Positions 22,402 through 36,796 of a stretch of DNA of 64,000 nucleotides are shown here, piece after piece. Each line of letters starts with the position of its first letter. The stretch's first letter is position 1. The DNA comes from Pachypanchax playfairii. Lineage: Eukaryota > Chordata > Actinopteri > Cyprinodontiformes > Aplocheilidae. The position numbers and the translations under genes were made by a program. The notes beneath the pieces are model-generated. The model saw only the letters and a list, made by a program, of their open reading frames with translations. It did not search any database and was not told the DNA's origin. Location: NCBI GenBank assembly GCA_006937955.1, contig SSNP01000004.1:9104747-9168746 (forward strand), read 5' to 3'.

Positions 22402-25400
22402 GTAAAGAGATGGTTCAGTGTTAAATGATCAAGATGTAACAATTTACAGAAAGAAATCCCTTACAAGGCCAAGGGCAAGATAAAAACCTGGTAGTTAGCC
22501 AAGCAGCATCAAGAGTTGACTGAGGATGACTTGAATAGTCTTATGGAAAGATGAATTATGATCTAATGTTGTTACCTCACACACTTTGTTTGTCTTCAAG
22601 TACATGAAAGTAGGATTCTTCAGTGCCAAACTTACACCATGAAGCATTAGAAAGTTTGTGATTGCTTCGTGAATGTTCTATGCAAAATGTAATTTTTTTT
22701 ACAAAATCCAAGGTACAGTATACTCAACAAACACTGATTTCTCCCTCTGACTTTTAGTTGAGTTTATATTACAGTGCAGAATTTCTGTTATTTATTAATA
22801 TTCAGCCAATGTACACAGCAACAATGACCATTTCTACTGTATGAAGATCAGTGGGAGTTATTCAATGTTTTTTTTTTTTTCTGGACTGACATCAAAATAA
22901 TTTTTGCTGTGTTGTAGAGAAGAACACTAAGCAAGCGAAGAGGAGGTTGAATGAACTGGTAGACAGGTTATCTTTTTTTTTAACTTTGGAAGCCTGATGA
23001 TACACTTAAGAGCAACTGCTTTGCATCCAGCCTATATGTCTAAAGACCCAATTAATTTGTTTATAACTGGATTTCTAATTGGTATATTCATGAACTGCAA
23101 TAGATGTTCAGACATGTAAACAAAATTTGGTAAATAAAACAACAACAGGTAAATCCAATACACTGGCTCACAAAAGCATAATAAATGGTTATATTTAAAC
23201 CAAATCAATGACAATTTATGTTTTAAATAACAATAAACAATTCTCTAATTATAGCATTTCATATTGAAAAAATCATTCTTATTTTCATTGATGTTTGAAA
23301 TCCACAATTTGTTCTGCTAAAAACATGGTTACATGCCTCTCATCAGTCACAGCCATTCTGTTTTAAACTTATATTTATGCAGCAGAAAGCATATGATGTA
23401 CAGCAATTCTGTTACATCTTCATGGTGATACTAAGATTAAAATTCACTTTTGAATTCAAATATAACCTCCTTTAAATTAAGGTAATGGGAAAAGGCTGTT
23501 TACATAGCATACAAGGTCTTAATTGGATTATATGCATGTAAATTTAAGTGCCTCATACAGCTAATAGAGATCAGAGGAGAAAGCAGTAGCTAGAGTACAA
23601 AACTGCATACATTTTTTAGTAATGCTAACGTTTTATAGCCTCAATGTGCATGGGATGGCTCAAAGGCTAATTTATGCACACAGCCTTACAATTAGCTCTG
23701 AGTGCTAAAACTAATGTCAAATTGACAGTTGTGTGTGTTTATGAGTGTGTGGGAGGAGGGTTGTGTTGTTTCGGCTGGTCAGACACGTCCTGATTTTTTG
23801 TGACTTGTCGTGCAATGCATGAGTCAGGAAGAGTGTGTATTTATACAGACAGCTTAAAAGTAGAACAGACAAGCTGAAACTTTGCAATAATCTACATTGT
23901 ATGATGTATACTTCTTTTTGTGCTATTTCTACCATGGCGCAGTATTTTTCAGTAGCAACACACGTTGTTCAAAAGAAGGGTGCAACATTTCTGGCATGCC
24001 AGTATGAACAGGAATTCTGCTCTCCTGATGTCAAAATTCTCTCTCACTATCACTTCATGTAGAAGTTACAAGTATTCATTATTTTTCCACTATATTTAAA
24101 CCAGGTAAGATTTCTATAAGGAAGTACACAGACATGTCATTATGGAGTTTCTGGTCATGTTGCAGGATCAAGTTCCACCTTAATAAACTCATTTTTCAAA
24201 GGGAGCATGCTTGTCATGCTGAGTGTTGTGCACATTCTTTACTGAGAATGATGGCTTGCTCAGTCACCTGACTTTAACCCATCTGACTGGTTTACAATGA
24301 ACCATGCCAGCAACAAACATACCTTTTATAAGGTTTCATATTTTGGACAGCTGCTTATTGCATTATGTGCATGAAGCCAAATTGATAAATGAAATATTAT
24401 TCAAGTCAGTATCAGGTAATAAATCTTTATTTTAGCAAATTCATCTTCGCTGAGATCCAAAATTAATCTCTCAGTTTTACAGTACCGGGCAGTGTAAGAG
24501 GACAAATAAGAGGATTTTTTGCCATTTCTTTAGGTGTGAAAATCTCACTTAAATGAAAGAAAAAGTGGTAGGTGACAGAAAAAAGAAAAGGTGAAGAGCC
24601 TCCAAAAGAACTGTTGAGGGGGCGCAGTTTGCGCTGACGGCAAGGGGGAGAGAATGAAGCTGACAGATTTAGTGTCCTCTCACACTCTAAAAACATGATG
24701 TCCTCGCCAGGTGATTGGTTTGGCAGAAACGAGAAGGGTGGATACAAAACTGAAAATTGAAGCACATCAAAACCAGAGGAATAAACACAGAAAAGGACAC
24801 TTGGAGGGAAAAATAAATACGTTTTTGTCTGCTGTCATCTGTTGACATAGATGTCGCCTTTAGTGTCGGTACGGCATTAATGGCTTCCACAAATCAAACC
24901 AGTTTCTGGTCTGCAAATAATTCTTTATAGAAAGGTTTTAAGAAGTCTTATATATCATCATTCATTTTTTTTATTTATGCTTACAGAATTGTGAAAGCAA
25001 ACTGTTAAAAATGTCAGAGATGTGCCAGTGTAAGTTTCTAACTTGCATAGTTTCTTTTCTGCAGCCCCAATATTCTAAGGGGGGTTATTCAAGTGTCAAG
25101 AGTATTTAGCATCAAATATTAAAATGCATCTTTTGTTGCAGCTGACAATTTATAGGTTTGCATATATTTGCATGTAATACCTCAGTGTCAGTCGGGTTAT
25201 AAGTTAAAACTTGTACATTTGCAGTGATAAACATCCTTGTATGTCATTATTATTAATTATTGCTTTGTTAGAATTAAAATATAAAGAGGCTGCTTAAAAG
25301 CAACAGGGAGAGGAACAACCCTGCTGGTTTCTGTCTTTTTACACATCCCAGTAAGGTTGTCATAAACCACTTGAATTTAATCCAAAAAGTTTGAACATAC

Positions 25401-28400
25401 ATTGCTCATTTCAGCCAAAGAATTAAGCTGCTAATCTAATGGCAACGGTAGAATAGGTCTTCGTGAACGACACCTGGATGCGTTCTGAAACAGATGCACG
25501 GCTAACAGTTTCAGCGACTCTTAAAAATATCTTTAAAAAATTTACAAAATTAAATAAACACAATTAAAACCTATTTGTTTTTTGTTGAAATACGTTCGCA
25601 GACCCTTAAAACATCAACAATTTTAAGCAAATCAAACTGGTCAAACATGAAAGGCTGCATGATGGGGCTCGGGAAAGAGGAAAAATAATTACTTACTCAT
25701 CTGTTCCATATTTGTAGATTAAATTTCTCTGCTGAAGTCTAACAAGATTCAAGTGGTTTGACAGGTTGTACAGCGGACCTTTATGTCATTTCTGTGTGCT
25801 ATACCAAGACAGCGCAAATGCAGAACAAATAAAAATCTAAGTCCTTCAATTGATATGCATTGGATGTTTCCCCACTGTTCTGATAGAGAGGCCTCTCCAA
25901 ACAGTGGTTTAAAGATAACTGGCAGGCCCGGCTGTGTTTGCTGGAGTGGTAAAACAGCAGCAAAGGACGGAGGGTCACCATATTGATATGTGACTTGACA
26001 AGTCTTGTTCCTGCCATTGCTTTCACTGCCTAAGACAGCCCAGATCCACTGAGAAAAAGGTGGCTACAAAAAAAGCAGGAAGATAGGGAAGGAAAAGAGA
26101 GATGTTGGCTCATGCGTTAGCTGCTAATGGACTGTGATGGTTGTGTACGAGTGTGTGCGTGGGTGGGCGCACGTGTGCTAGCAGAAACGATGGGGACTGG
26201 GTCCAGGACTGATGAGATGCTTCAGGGATAATGCCAAGCGTGGAGTTGATATGCGATTTGGGAGAAAGCTTTATGCAATTTTTTACTCATTATTCTTAAT
26301 CACATACTTCAGCATTTTCTTCACACTCCCCTTCCTCTCACCACAACTACCTCCCTCCCCTCACGCCGCTCCCATTCTTTCTGCCGCCTTCTCATATCCT
26401 CAGTCTGGAGGCTGACAGTGACAAATAGAGGAACACCACAGCAGTATCCCCCCAACGTCTGGAGGGAGAAATTATTACAGGTTATTTTCCTCTTCTTTTC
26501 AAAAGCCATGGTTATTCATGAAGAACTGTAGAATATTCAAAGTCTGTCTTTCGAAAATAATTTGTCACTTTATGAGTAACACGTTGTTGGAACATGTATT
26601 GCTTAACATTTTCACATGTTTACTTATTCTTACTGTTTATTTTGTTACAAGAATTCCGCTGGTTTATAACCCAGAAAAAATGTGAACGGTATAGAATGAG
26701 TTTTATAGAAGAAACTGCCATCACAATCATTTCATTATGAACAAAGATGCTCAATCATCCACTCATCATATCTGTAGGATTTCACATACATCTGCTTCAA
26801 AGGGGTTTGTTATAACTTTTTAAAAGTCTTTTGCCATTATTTGACAACCTATAGTGTTGAAAAAGTGCTTGAAATGATCAAACCCACAAGGTTAATTCCC
26901 TTTTTATGAATTATGAGTGCATGATTATAGTTTTTCAATGTCAAATTATACTCTTTCTGCATTAATATTAGGTACTTTGGTTGCTTAGATAATGAGTTAA
27001 AGAACATTTTAGAAGTCTTTTTATTCAGGTTATTCAGAATGTTTTCTCTCTAGGCCAGTCCAGGACACATCTTTATTTTAGGTGCAGGTGGGGGAATAAC
27101 TCATAAACATGCCATCTCTTCTTCAGGGGAAAAGTGGCGGGCTGCTGAGATGCCACGCTAGACAGGGGAACTAGTGGACTGCATAATTTTTGTCACTGCA
27201 ACTGACACCTTTTTTCATATGTAGGCCTTAGACTGGGCTTAACTGTGATGGCTATGCATCATTATGTCTTGGAAATGGAGGGTGCAAAAGTGCACTGGCA
27301 GTAACTGGCTTACATCTGACAGTTGGCCTTGTTCAACATTAGTCACATCAATTCAAATCCCTTCTCTCAACAGAGCAGGAGATCAAGTGCCAAAGACTTC
27401 AGTAACCCAGGGAAATAATTCATGAGTCAAAGACTACTTTGATTTTTAAAAAATGCTTTACAGCTGCTCATGTACGGTATTGCCTTGTCAGGAACAATTT
27501 TTTAGAGCAACTAAAGTTATCACCTTGAGACTCAACCAAATAGTCCAGTTCTTGTTTATGTCTGTACAGACTCTTATCTTATGTGAAGTATTGGCTTTAT
27601 CTTCTCTTTTTAATTCACCCAAAGGTGGGAAAAACATGGTATTACTAATGAATGAGTAGTCAGATGATTATAAAGAAGAGGCAACACATTCAAGTCTTCA
27701 CACCAGCAGCTCAGAAAATCCATATTATCATCAAAGGTTTAAGGTAAAATTTATTTTACAGTTTTAATATCTGAATTCAAAATAAAATTGCTGCCAATGA
27801 ACCTGTTTTGATATGAAGCTTTTGATTTATGGGCTAATTACATTTTTCAAGTTATATTAACTTTGAATAGGACAGAGACAAAAGTAACAGAATAATCTGA
27901 ATTCTCACAATCATATGCAAACTGCCCCAAATTAGTCATCACATCAACATGGTTGCTGTGCCTGGCGGTTTTATTTGGAGGATCATGTGACATTCAAGGA
28001 CTGAATTGCATTGGTGTAATTCTGAGGACAGTGTTTCAAAGAAAACAGACACAATATTACAAAAGATAGCTTGATTTTTTTGTCTTGTTTCTTTTAAAAG
28101 GTAACCAAAGGTGCTTGAGTACTCTCATTAAAAAGTGTTGGCAGTTGTATAAGTGAATCATCCTTTTCCTCTTATGATTAAGGTTTTCATTCAGAATCTG
28201 GACTCAGAAAAAAAAGTGTAAATGTCAGACTGTTTCTGGGAAAGTCAATAATGACTTTGCATTTCTATAAATTGCTCATATCTTTTGACATATTTTGTGC
28301 CATTTACCTTTCTGTGAACAGTTTTTGTTAAACAGAATAATGTACACACTTTACCTAAAAGACAAACTGTGACAGGATGCAACGTCAGACTCCTAACACT

Positions 28401-30490
28401 CTAGTAAGTGCTCTTATTTTTGCACATATGCAGTTGACACAAAGAGACCAATCAGCACTAGGCTTAGTATGTCAAGGATAAAACAGGAAGTGATCACAAA
28501 GTTAACCATCAGTTAACAGGCAACATTATCAGATACATTTTTAGAATCAACTTTTTAGCACTCTTGTTCAATATTTTACAGCAAAAATTAAATAATTCAA
28601 CATCTAAGAACACTGACCCCTATAATTGATCAAAGGCTGCCTTATTTTGTGCATTTATTATTTCTGAGCCAATAAAAATGGCCCATCACACTCATCATAA
28701 CCAATGAGCAGTGGGGCAAAATAAGCTATCCTTTATTTGGATGGTTATGTAAAAGAACTGTTCATCATTGAGCCCCGTGTTCCTCATGATTTTCCCCTCA
28801 GTTGCTTAATGTTTACCAATCGTAAGATGTTTTATTTATTAGCTTAGCCATAAAGTTCTGTTTCACATGAATTTGGCCGCTCATGCATGGACTATGAGTG
28901 TCAAAATTAGCATCTCATTACTTGCAATAATTAGGCCTATGAAGGCCAGATGTAAGAGTGTGATTTATGTGTAAGCAAAAAGCTGGGGAGTTTTTTTATT
29001 ATTATTTTTACAATCAATTAATACCATATAATAAAGTTTCACTGTCAGTATAAATTGCTGAGCGTCTACGACAGGCAAAACAGGAACATTCACATTGTTG
29101 ATTCTCTGTAGTGTTGTATATGCAGGGTTAAATGAGTACAGCGCTAATGAAGTCTTATATCAGGGATCTATAATCTGGTTTTGCATGTCAGAGAGAGAAA
29201 AACAAAATCTTTTCAAGCCCTTATGAATGAGGGTTGGATATGTAAGTGCATGATGATGATGTTCTTGGCTGCTGGGTATGGTGATGAGGATTATGGAATG
29301 AGAAGCAAATTACTGAAATGCCAAGAGATTCTTTTTCAAGAAATTGCAGCAGGTCTATGTAACACATTTTCCAAAGGAACCACGTCTGTGGGAATGATAA
29401 GGAAGTAGACAACCTTCAAAGAAAAAGCAAAAAAAGAAGAAAAAAAATGCATATTTTGGCAGCAATTTTACCAATTCCTGATATTTGCTTTTGGTGAGAG
29501 GGAGGTAGCATTCAACGATGGGATAGCTTAAATTTAACATTTAAATTCTACATCATTAGGAACACTTTGAGAAATGCGTTGGTGCATGAGCTACAGCAGG
29601 TTAACTCTTAAATAGCTGAAAACTGTTGCGCTATCCAAAAATTACAAATTACTTGGGAGGAAAAAGGGCTTGGAAATGTAGATTTGAGGCTTTGGTGTTT
29701 TTAAATATTTGTTAAAATCTTGTATCAAGGGAGTATTACAACAAAAAACAAAATTCCCCTTCTAGGTATGACAAACAAGACGTACATGTACATTTTAAGT
29801 ATTTTATCCATAAATTCTTTATCATGTTTTCTAACACTAAAAATGAAACTAAACCAACTAAGGACAATTGTGTCATTGTTACCAGCTCATAATCTTGACT
29901 CCAGAGTGGATCTACATTATGCTGTGTCATATCAAGTTGACTTTAAATGCATTCATTTTGATTTACTAATGCAGTTACCTAAAGGAGGAACATCACTAAT
30001 GTGTGCGTCACCAACAACAAAGTGACCTGCACTCACTCGGATGGCAGTCAAACTTCAGAAGTCGTCACGTCCTCGCCATTAAACCGTGCACATTTGCCAT
30101 CTTCTGACGCTGAACTTGACAGATGAGGATGAAATGAAGTGTATCAAATGCAGTTAGAGTGATCTCATTCAAAATGCATTTCCTCGATAGGATTTATTTC
30201 AGTAATATATCAAATCTAATTCTTGTAGCTTTTCATTTGGTTGTGTTGCATCTAATAACGTGCTGTTGACAATGACATCCAAACACTGTAAAAATTAATG
30301 ACAGGGCTGTCATGAGTCTTGAATCTGATTAGCAATAATGTGCACATTTAATTTTCTTTAACTTGTATTTTATACTTGCTTTGTGGACCAACTTGTTCTA
30401 CTCCGAACTTACAATGCTGACATCTTTATTGTTTTTATTTATTTATTTCCTTGCAGAACTTCACATGCAAATAAGATCATGTTATATTAA
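22402..30490. other. Long unique stretch with no recognised gene
   Basis: Eight kilobases without a supported coding region or full-length repeat. Mixed-composition blocks around 24580-24870, 25870-26230 and 28850-28990 look less neutral than their surroundings. A pyrimidine-rich tract lies at 26320-26400. The segment 23715-23760 has short TGTGTG runs. No frame exceeds 101 codons and none carries a recognisable motif. Confidence 0.45.
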
Positions 30491-30499
30491 AAATGTGTT

Positions 30500-30790
30500 C
30501 AATGAAACATGTTAAATTACATGTATGTGAAACACATGTTTTGCGCATGGGAAACAGCTTTGGAACAAAACACGTGAAAAAAAAAAGTTTTGTGTATGTG
30601 GAAACGTGTTAAATTAACATGTGAAATGCAGGTGAAATACTGTACATTGGAAACATGTTTTGCAATTTCTAGGTTTGGAGCTCACATTGCATGAGCTACA
30701 AATGTGAAAATTACATTTTCACATGTGAAATCAAGATAAACAAACTTGTAAATTATGTTTTGCAGACGAGAAAGATCTTGTTTTGGTTGT
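30500..30790. repeat. Degenerate ACATGTGAAA-type tandem repeat
   Basis: Variants of ACATGTGAAA / AACATGTTTTGC recur irregularly across about 290 bp, for example at 30505, 30520, 30535, 30618, 30650 and 30718. The core ACATGT is palindromic, so both orientations appear. It looks like an old, decayed minisatellite. Each CANNTG core is also an E-box, but here that probably follows from the repeat. Confidence 0.55.
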
Positions 30791-31339
30791 AAAATATTAG
30801 ATGAACTTCATCTCTGGAAAGTTACATATTTTCAGATTGCAGATTTTAGGCCAGTAAATCATTTACAATTCTCTAATTACAAAATTAGAAAGAGTTTTGA
30901 AACCCATACAAATCAACATTAATAAACAAACCATTACGGAGATGGTTCAGTGTTATAATCCTCCAGTTGAGCAATATAAATGCAAATGATCATGGCTAAA
31001 GTGATATTTCTGTCATATTTATGTACTATTATCACAATCAGTTTGCAACAGAGTTTTGTAATATCCTGTCTCCCCTCAGTGGTCAAACAGCTCCCAAGTT
31101 ATCCAGAAAAAATGAGATTTAAAGGTCACTCCGTGCATATCACCTTTTCAAAAAACTCACATTCATCAGGTATTATTCTGCTCAATACTTTGCTTTGCAA
31201 TGGAAATTTTCTTGCCCTCTGTTAAGAAATAAACTTATTTTCCTCTCATGAGAAAACATGAACAATGCGTGACATCCTGGATTCACAATGCAAAGTTCCT
31301 GCTTCTTTTTAGGATTATGTATGGGTATGGTCAACTGTG

Positions 31340-31500
31340 GACCCTCCTGTGGACACTGATAGAATGATAAATATGCTCATCTAGAGGAAATGTCAGTTAT
31401 CAGCAGACTCAGCAGCAGTGCTGCGGGACCTCCTGGCACGATAAAGATCTTACATTAATAAGACATGCTTATCTCTGGGAAGACAGCCACCGATTGATTT
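31340..31500. promoter_or_regulatory. Candidate conserved non-coding element
   Basis: A balanced-composition block with a CTTATCT GATA-type site and TTAATAAG in repeat-free DNA. The support is texture only. Confidence 0.2.
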
Positions 31501-32059
31501 TAAGAAAAGAACCTAGGAAAAAAAGGGAACAATAAATTATTTAAACAGAAACATATTCCACCAAAGAGAAATGTAATGAAGTACACTGAAGGAAAAGAAG
31601 GAAAAAAAAGCCATATGACTGCATTGTATTAGAGTTCAGTGCCTGCCGGGCATCTAATGTTTCTCATCCATCAGCTCCTGCTCCTGTGTCTCCCTAGATC
31701 TAAACACAACCCAAGCAACATTAATAGATACTTAGAAACATTAAATGAGACCCCAGGTCACTGTTTCCATGTGCTGGCAACAACAAGAGTTTGAACAGAT
31801 TTTAAAAGTTTGAGGACTTCTAATTAGTCTCCAGAGTTCCTTCTCTGTTCGTCCTCATATAATATTGGTTTGCTGAACAATAACTTACCAATGGGTGCAC
31901 AGGAAATTAATGAACCATTCTGAGAAATGCGAAGAAAAATCATCTCAGGCTGGCAACAAGTTGTGGCACGCAGTGAGGATGTGGAGCTCTTTTTTGGAAA
32001 CATATTTACAGACAGTTTTTTTTTTTGCCAAAAATGTTAACTTGTTTGTGTAGTTTATG

Positions 32060-32500
32060 TCCTCAAATAAAATTCAAATTTTCTTTCCACTGTGGACGGA
32101 CAAAGTCAATGTGGCAGCCATCACTAGATTGCCATTTTAAGACAAATCGTAAGCCTCTCATGATGAGAAGCCCCAGGAAACATGCTGCAAGACCCGGGAT
32201 CATAATGATCAAAGTGAAATGTTTGTCGACTGAAATCAATAGCATCAGAGTGCCTGGAAATTGCTATTAAAGATCCCCATCGATCGGGCCGCAGTTCAGT
32301 GACTGAGCAAGTGGTCTTGCAGACTTACATCGGTGCATGTTTTCGAGGCCAGTTGTTATCTTCTGAGGGATTACCTTGGTTGAAATGTAATCAAATCAGA
32401 AGTGAGTTTTAGTTACTGGATGAGGTCCTCAGTGAATTATAATCCTCCAGAATCTGAATCATGAGCACACAGGTTATGTGACTGTAATTTCAACCGCTTT
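32060..32500. promoter_or_regulatory. Candidate conserved non-coding element
   Basis: A 440-bp block of balanced composition. It contains ATAATGATCAAAG (near 32203), which holds a TCF/LEF-type ATCAAAG, and CCCATCGATCGGGCCG (near 32277), which keeps three CpGs. Overlapping frames of 60 and 81 codons on opposite strands have no known motif. The block is regulatory-looking but unverified. Confidence 0.3.
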
Positions 32501-33154
32501 AAAACCAGGACTGTTTAACTTTAACTATAGCAGTTCTTAATATATCCGATTTTTGGGGGGGCACCAGTAACATTTTTTTGATTCAATAACTGTTTTATTG
32601 AAATGATCTTAAAAGTCTGTCCATCAAAAATGTTCAAGGTGCTTTCTTTAATCCTTACAACAAATCATTGATCTACAGTCAAACTTCACATATTGGTAAA
32701 ATTTCACTTTATTAAATTAAATTTCATCACTATTCAAATTTATTCCAGAGAGGTTCAAATTCTATTAAATTCATGGGGTGGTGCAGAGTATGTTTTGAAA
32801 TGCTTATTTTTAGTGAGTTTGGCCTTCAAAACTAAAAAAAAAAAAAAAAAATTTTAACAAATACTTTTTAACTCATATTTCTAAGGTGTTCACAGTTTTT
32901 AAATAAAATGGTTGTTTGAAAAAAAAAAAAAAAAAAAACTAGGAAATTCCTAAATTAGTAGCTGTACCAAAAGTGTTTTACAATATTCAGTAATTAACTA
33001 ATACATTTGAGCCTTACAAACTAAATAATTAATTTTCAGATTTTGTTTATAAATTTCTGGGATGTCCAATTTTTTTCTATGGACACTAAAAAATGTCTGA
33101 GATTATTAAAAGTATGTTTTAAAAATTCAGTGAAGTGAAATTGTAGCTCATTTT

Positions 33155-33451
33155 TAAGTCGGATGACTCACAAAGTGTGTCACACTAAAGTTTTTTTCAT
33201 TCACACACACACACACACACACATTGGGTGATAAACTACATATTGTAACCACAGCTGTCCTGGGACACCCACTGAGAGTGGTGAGGCTGCCAAGCGCCAC
33301 TGGTCCATCTGAACACTACCAAATGGGCAGGGTGGGTGAAATGTCTTGCCCAAGGACACAAAGGCAAAGTGATTTTTCTGGTCCTCTGATTTGAACCAGC
33401 GACCCTCTGGTAACCAGGCGACCTGCTCTACTTCCTGAGCTACTGGCACTG
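33155..33451 (-). mobile_element. tRNA-derived SINE
   Basis: On the minus strand the element starts near 33451 with a tRNA-like head. The A box is TAGCTCAGGAAG (33442-33431) and the B box GGTTCAAATC (33397-33388), the two internal RNA polymerase III promoter elements. The body follows a common fish SINE: a GTCCTTGGGCAAGACA-like segment near 33345, then GGACAGCTGTGG near 33255. The 3' part is interrupted by an expanded GT run (33202-33223) and ends with a degraded tail (AGTGTGACACACTTTG). The head is intact enough to resemble a tRNA, but it has no paired acceptor stem and is not a tRNA gene. The 82-codon frame here is the translated SINE. Confidence 0.75.
33202..33223 (+). repeat. (CA)n microsatellite inside the SINE
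   Basis: About eleven CA units expand the GTGTGTG segment already present in this SINE family. Confidence 0.9.
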
Positions 33452-33507
33452 AAAGGCTCCCCTTATGGGTCTCACATTATTCTTCGAAATCAGAAAAAAA
33501 ATACAAT

Positions 33508-33655
<148 letters not shown>

Positions 33656-36600
33656 AATTATAAATGAATAAAAAGTATTCTGTTGTTTAATTGGTGTATT
33701 TACAAAGTTTGTAAATTGGAAATAGTTGGGAAATATCTCAGCTGATGTTATTTTGTGAGTCAAAAGTTGAAAGATTTCAGAGTTCTTGGACTCCTCAAGA
33801 AGCTAAATATACATATATTCCCTCAAAGTATTTTGTAGACATGTCAGATATAATTTGCATGATTTCATTCAGCACCAGATTAAACAGTTAATAATAAAAT
33901 ACCATAGTTATCTGTTAAATAATCTGGCAGTTTATCTAAACCTGTTTCAGCTGTCGCATTTTTATTTCCAGTCCATCAAGTTTTTGATGCCTTGAATTAA
34001 AGAAGAAATTATTTCAATTTGTCAAAAATACATACATGTATTGATTTAATGAACTGTGCTATGAGGATTTTCTTTTACATTTAAACCAAATATAGACTAA
34101 ATTAAATGAAAGTTCAATTTCAAGTAAGCAGCAACAGTTCAGTTATTTTTTAGAACTTCCTTATCTACTGTTTGTCTTTCTTTAAAACATCTGTAAGTCA
34201 TCATACAAAATCCATCACATTTGTGCATAGAAAAAAAAAATACAAAAAGAAGACTGGTTTCTTTTTCTGGCTTTCTTCCATGAGACAGAAATGGTAAAAT
34301 CATAAGAACTGTCATCATCAGCGTGGAAACTTTTTTTTTTATTTTTTCGTGTCTCAGTAATTCCCAGAAGTTAATGACCACGGTGCCACAGAAGACTGCT
34401 GTTCTCACTAGATGCAAGATTTTAAAAATCTGCCAGATGCTAACGTTAACCAGAACAGCCGCTTTCCAATTCTGATCTCAACAGCATTTTTTTTAGCTCG
34501 GATCTCAGACTGCATGTAGCATCTCATTAGCTCCGGTCACTGATCGAGTGTGACAGACAAGAAAACTGACAAAAGCTGCAGAACTACAAATTATGTATAA
34601 TTTTATTTCCTATAATGCTTTAAAAATCTATTTAACATTTTTTTTGATGAGTAATTCTTCTTGGTGGTCTTTGCATCAGTGTCATTCATTTGTATTATAC
34701 AACATATTTTCCTTTTCATCTGGACGGTTTGAAATTTGACATTCTTGAACAACATAAAAAAATGTCATGGACAACATACAGTGCCAAAAAACCTATAAAG
34801 GCACTTTTTCTTTTGGTAAAACAAATAAAATGGATAAATAAAGATCCTGACTCTATTGCTGCATTTGTTTACTAAGTGAAGAAGCACCAAATACTTTTTG
34901 TCTGTGTCTATGATTGAAGCAAAATATCAACAAAAAGGCAAGTAAGAAATCAAGGTATTGCTTACATGTTGAGGGATTAACATGGCACTTAAAACTCATG
35001 CACACAAATGCAACAAAGCCAATAATATTGCAGCCAACTGGCCCCTCAGTGCCACTGCAAATGGACGGCAGTGTAGGCTCTACTTTATATGCTCTTTCCT
35101 TTTTCCTTCACCCCCCCTTAGCACTGACAGCTGCTTCCAAACGAAGCCCACTCTCATCCAAGCAGACCCTGTGATAATGAGGCTCTGCCCAGAACTACAG
35201 GCATCCAGGGAGCAATGTCAACAGCTCGGAGCTGACCTCCTGAACAGGCTTGCTTCTCCTCGTTCACAGAAAGAGCAAAAGCTGCACCTCATTGTTTGGG
35301 TGGAGAGCAGATCCTTGCCTCAGGGAATTGCCCATGTCCAATACTTACACTGAGCTGAAACAGTGTAGCGGCTCCATGTGCATACATATGCGCGTATTCA
35401 TGAATGTGTCCTTACCAACGGGTCTGCATATGTAGGAGGGAGTAAACACCAGCGTATACAATGTAGAAGATTATCAGAAGTGTCACAGAGAAGGTTTTAA
35501 CAGTGGTAAATCTCAGTTTTCCTACAAATTTAAACATATTGGAGAATCAGCAGAGCTCACCTGGATGATGTTTTGAATCAACAATGAATAAATCAAACAA
35601 GTGTTCGCTGGAAAGAATCCAACCAGAGGCAAAATAAATATTCTACATTCTACATATAAAAATATTGTACAAACTTTCCACATTGTTTAAATATAATCTT
35701 TAAGGAGTGGTGTTCAGAATAAATTTAACTGGTAGTAATTCTGCATACTAAAGCAAATTCTTAATAGAGTGATCAAATTAAAGTATTTAATTAAAAGTGT
35801 TAATAGCTGACGTGAGGAACAAGGAAGTCTGTTTCTCGTGAAACAAATTCAAGCATGTTGTCAAATATGCTTCGCTGTCTTTCTCTGTTCATGGACAAAA
35901 ATATTAACAGAGAAAAAGTTTACACGATACACAGCTTGTGACATATTGTAAGTCTATCTCCCCAATGCACCCTTGACAGAAGGGACCCTTTAAAAGAGCC
36001 GTCTGTCTTTGCTTTGGTTGGGGTCCAGAAACCCAACATTAATCGCACTGGATAAGCTCTGCAATCGACAACAGAAACCCGCTGTAATGAATAAGTCAAC
36101 TAATCTGTGCCAGCTTACCAACTGTGAACTAGAAAAAGAGCAGCCGAGGGATAACTGCACAGAAAACAGGAGTAAATAAGGCTTTAAACTCAACCGCATA
36201 TTTGGTAAACTGAAAGTCTCAGAGTTTGTGCTACTTCCATTTAAATAAACTGAGTCAGTGGAATAAAAAAGTTTGATGACAGTGTTTTGTTACAACACAA
36301 TTTTATATTAAATAAAACTCTACCAAGTTGGTGGGTGAAACAAATATTTTTTTTCTTTAAAAGTTTAGTATTTACGAGCTCAGACAGTAACAGTCATGAC
36401 AAATTATGGTTATGCAGACTCTTGGAGATGTGTTGAGAATCCTACAGCTGAACAATGCAGCTAGTGATTAAATGTGAATATAAAAAAATCTGGGCTCACC
36501 TGAGAGCAGCTGCAGGCATAGTGGGGCTCCACCTGCAGAGAGGACCTCTGAGAGCCAGCTGTGCTTCCTGGGCCCTCCTTGTGTGAGGCATGACTCCTCA

Positions 36601-36758
36601 AAGTGGCAAAGTTTAGAATAAATTACCTACTATGTACAAAATGCTACCCAACGACTGGCCTAGCTCTGAGAACTCTGTCCTTTTTCTGCACTGAAACTTT
36701 GTTTATGCTGCATGATCCAGTTTATGATTCCAAAAGACGAGGTGCTGGTGGAGCAGAG

Positions 36759-36796
36759 GCTAGCTAAGTGCTAACTAGCTGATCGATGCTAGCTGC
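36759..36796. repeat. CTAGC/GCTAAC palindrome cluster
   Basis: GCTAGC, CTAACTAGCT, ATCGAT and a second GCTAGC fall within about 38 bp. They are short palindromic units of the sort seen at decayed simple repeats. Confidence 0.5.

Larger units (their letters stand above)
30791..33154. other. Unique sequence with enhancer-like blocks and two poly-A tracts
   Basis: No gene is recognised. Mixed-composition blocks at 31340-31500 and 32060-32500 are listed separately. A runs lie at 32834-32851 and 32919-32938 in a very A+T-rich segment (32520-33150). Confidence 0.45.

Noticed and set aside
30500..30790. A CRISPR-like array
   Set aside because: Units are degenerate, irregularly spaced and without spacer structure; the genome is a vertebrate's.
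33201..33449. 82-codon minus-strand frame
   Set aside because: It is the translated SINE, including its tRNA-like head and GT run.
33388..33451. Possible tRNA gene on the minus strand
   Set aside because: A and B boxes are present but there is no acceptor stem pairing or normal tRNA 3' end, and the body continues as a SINE.
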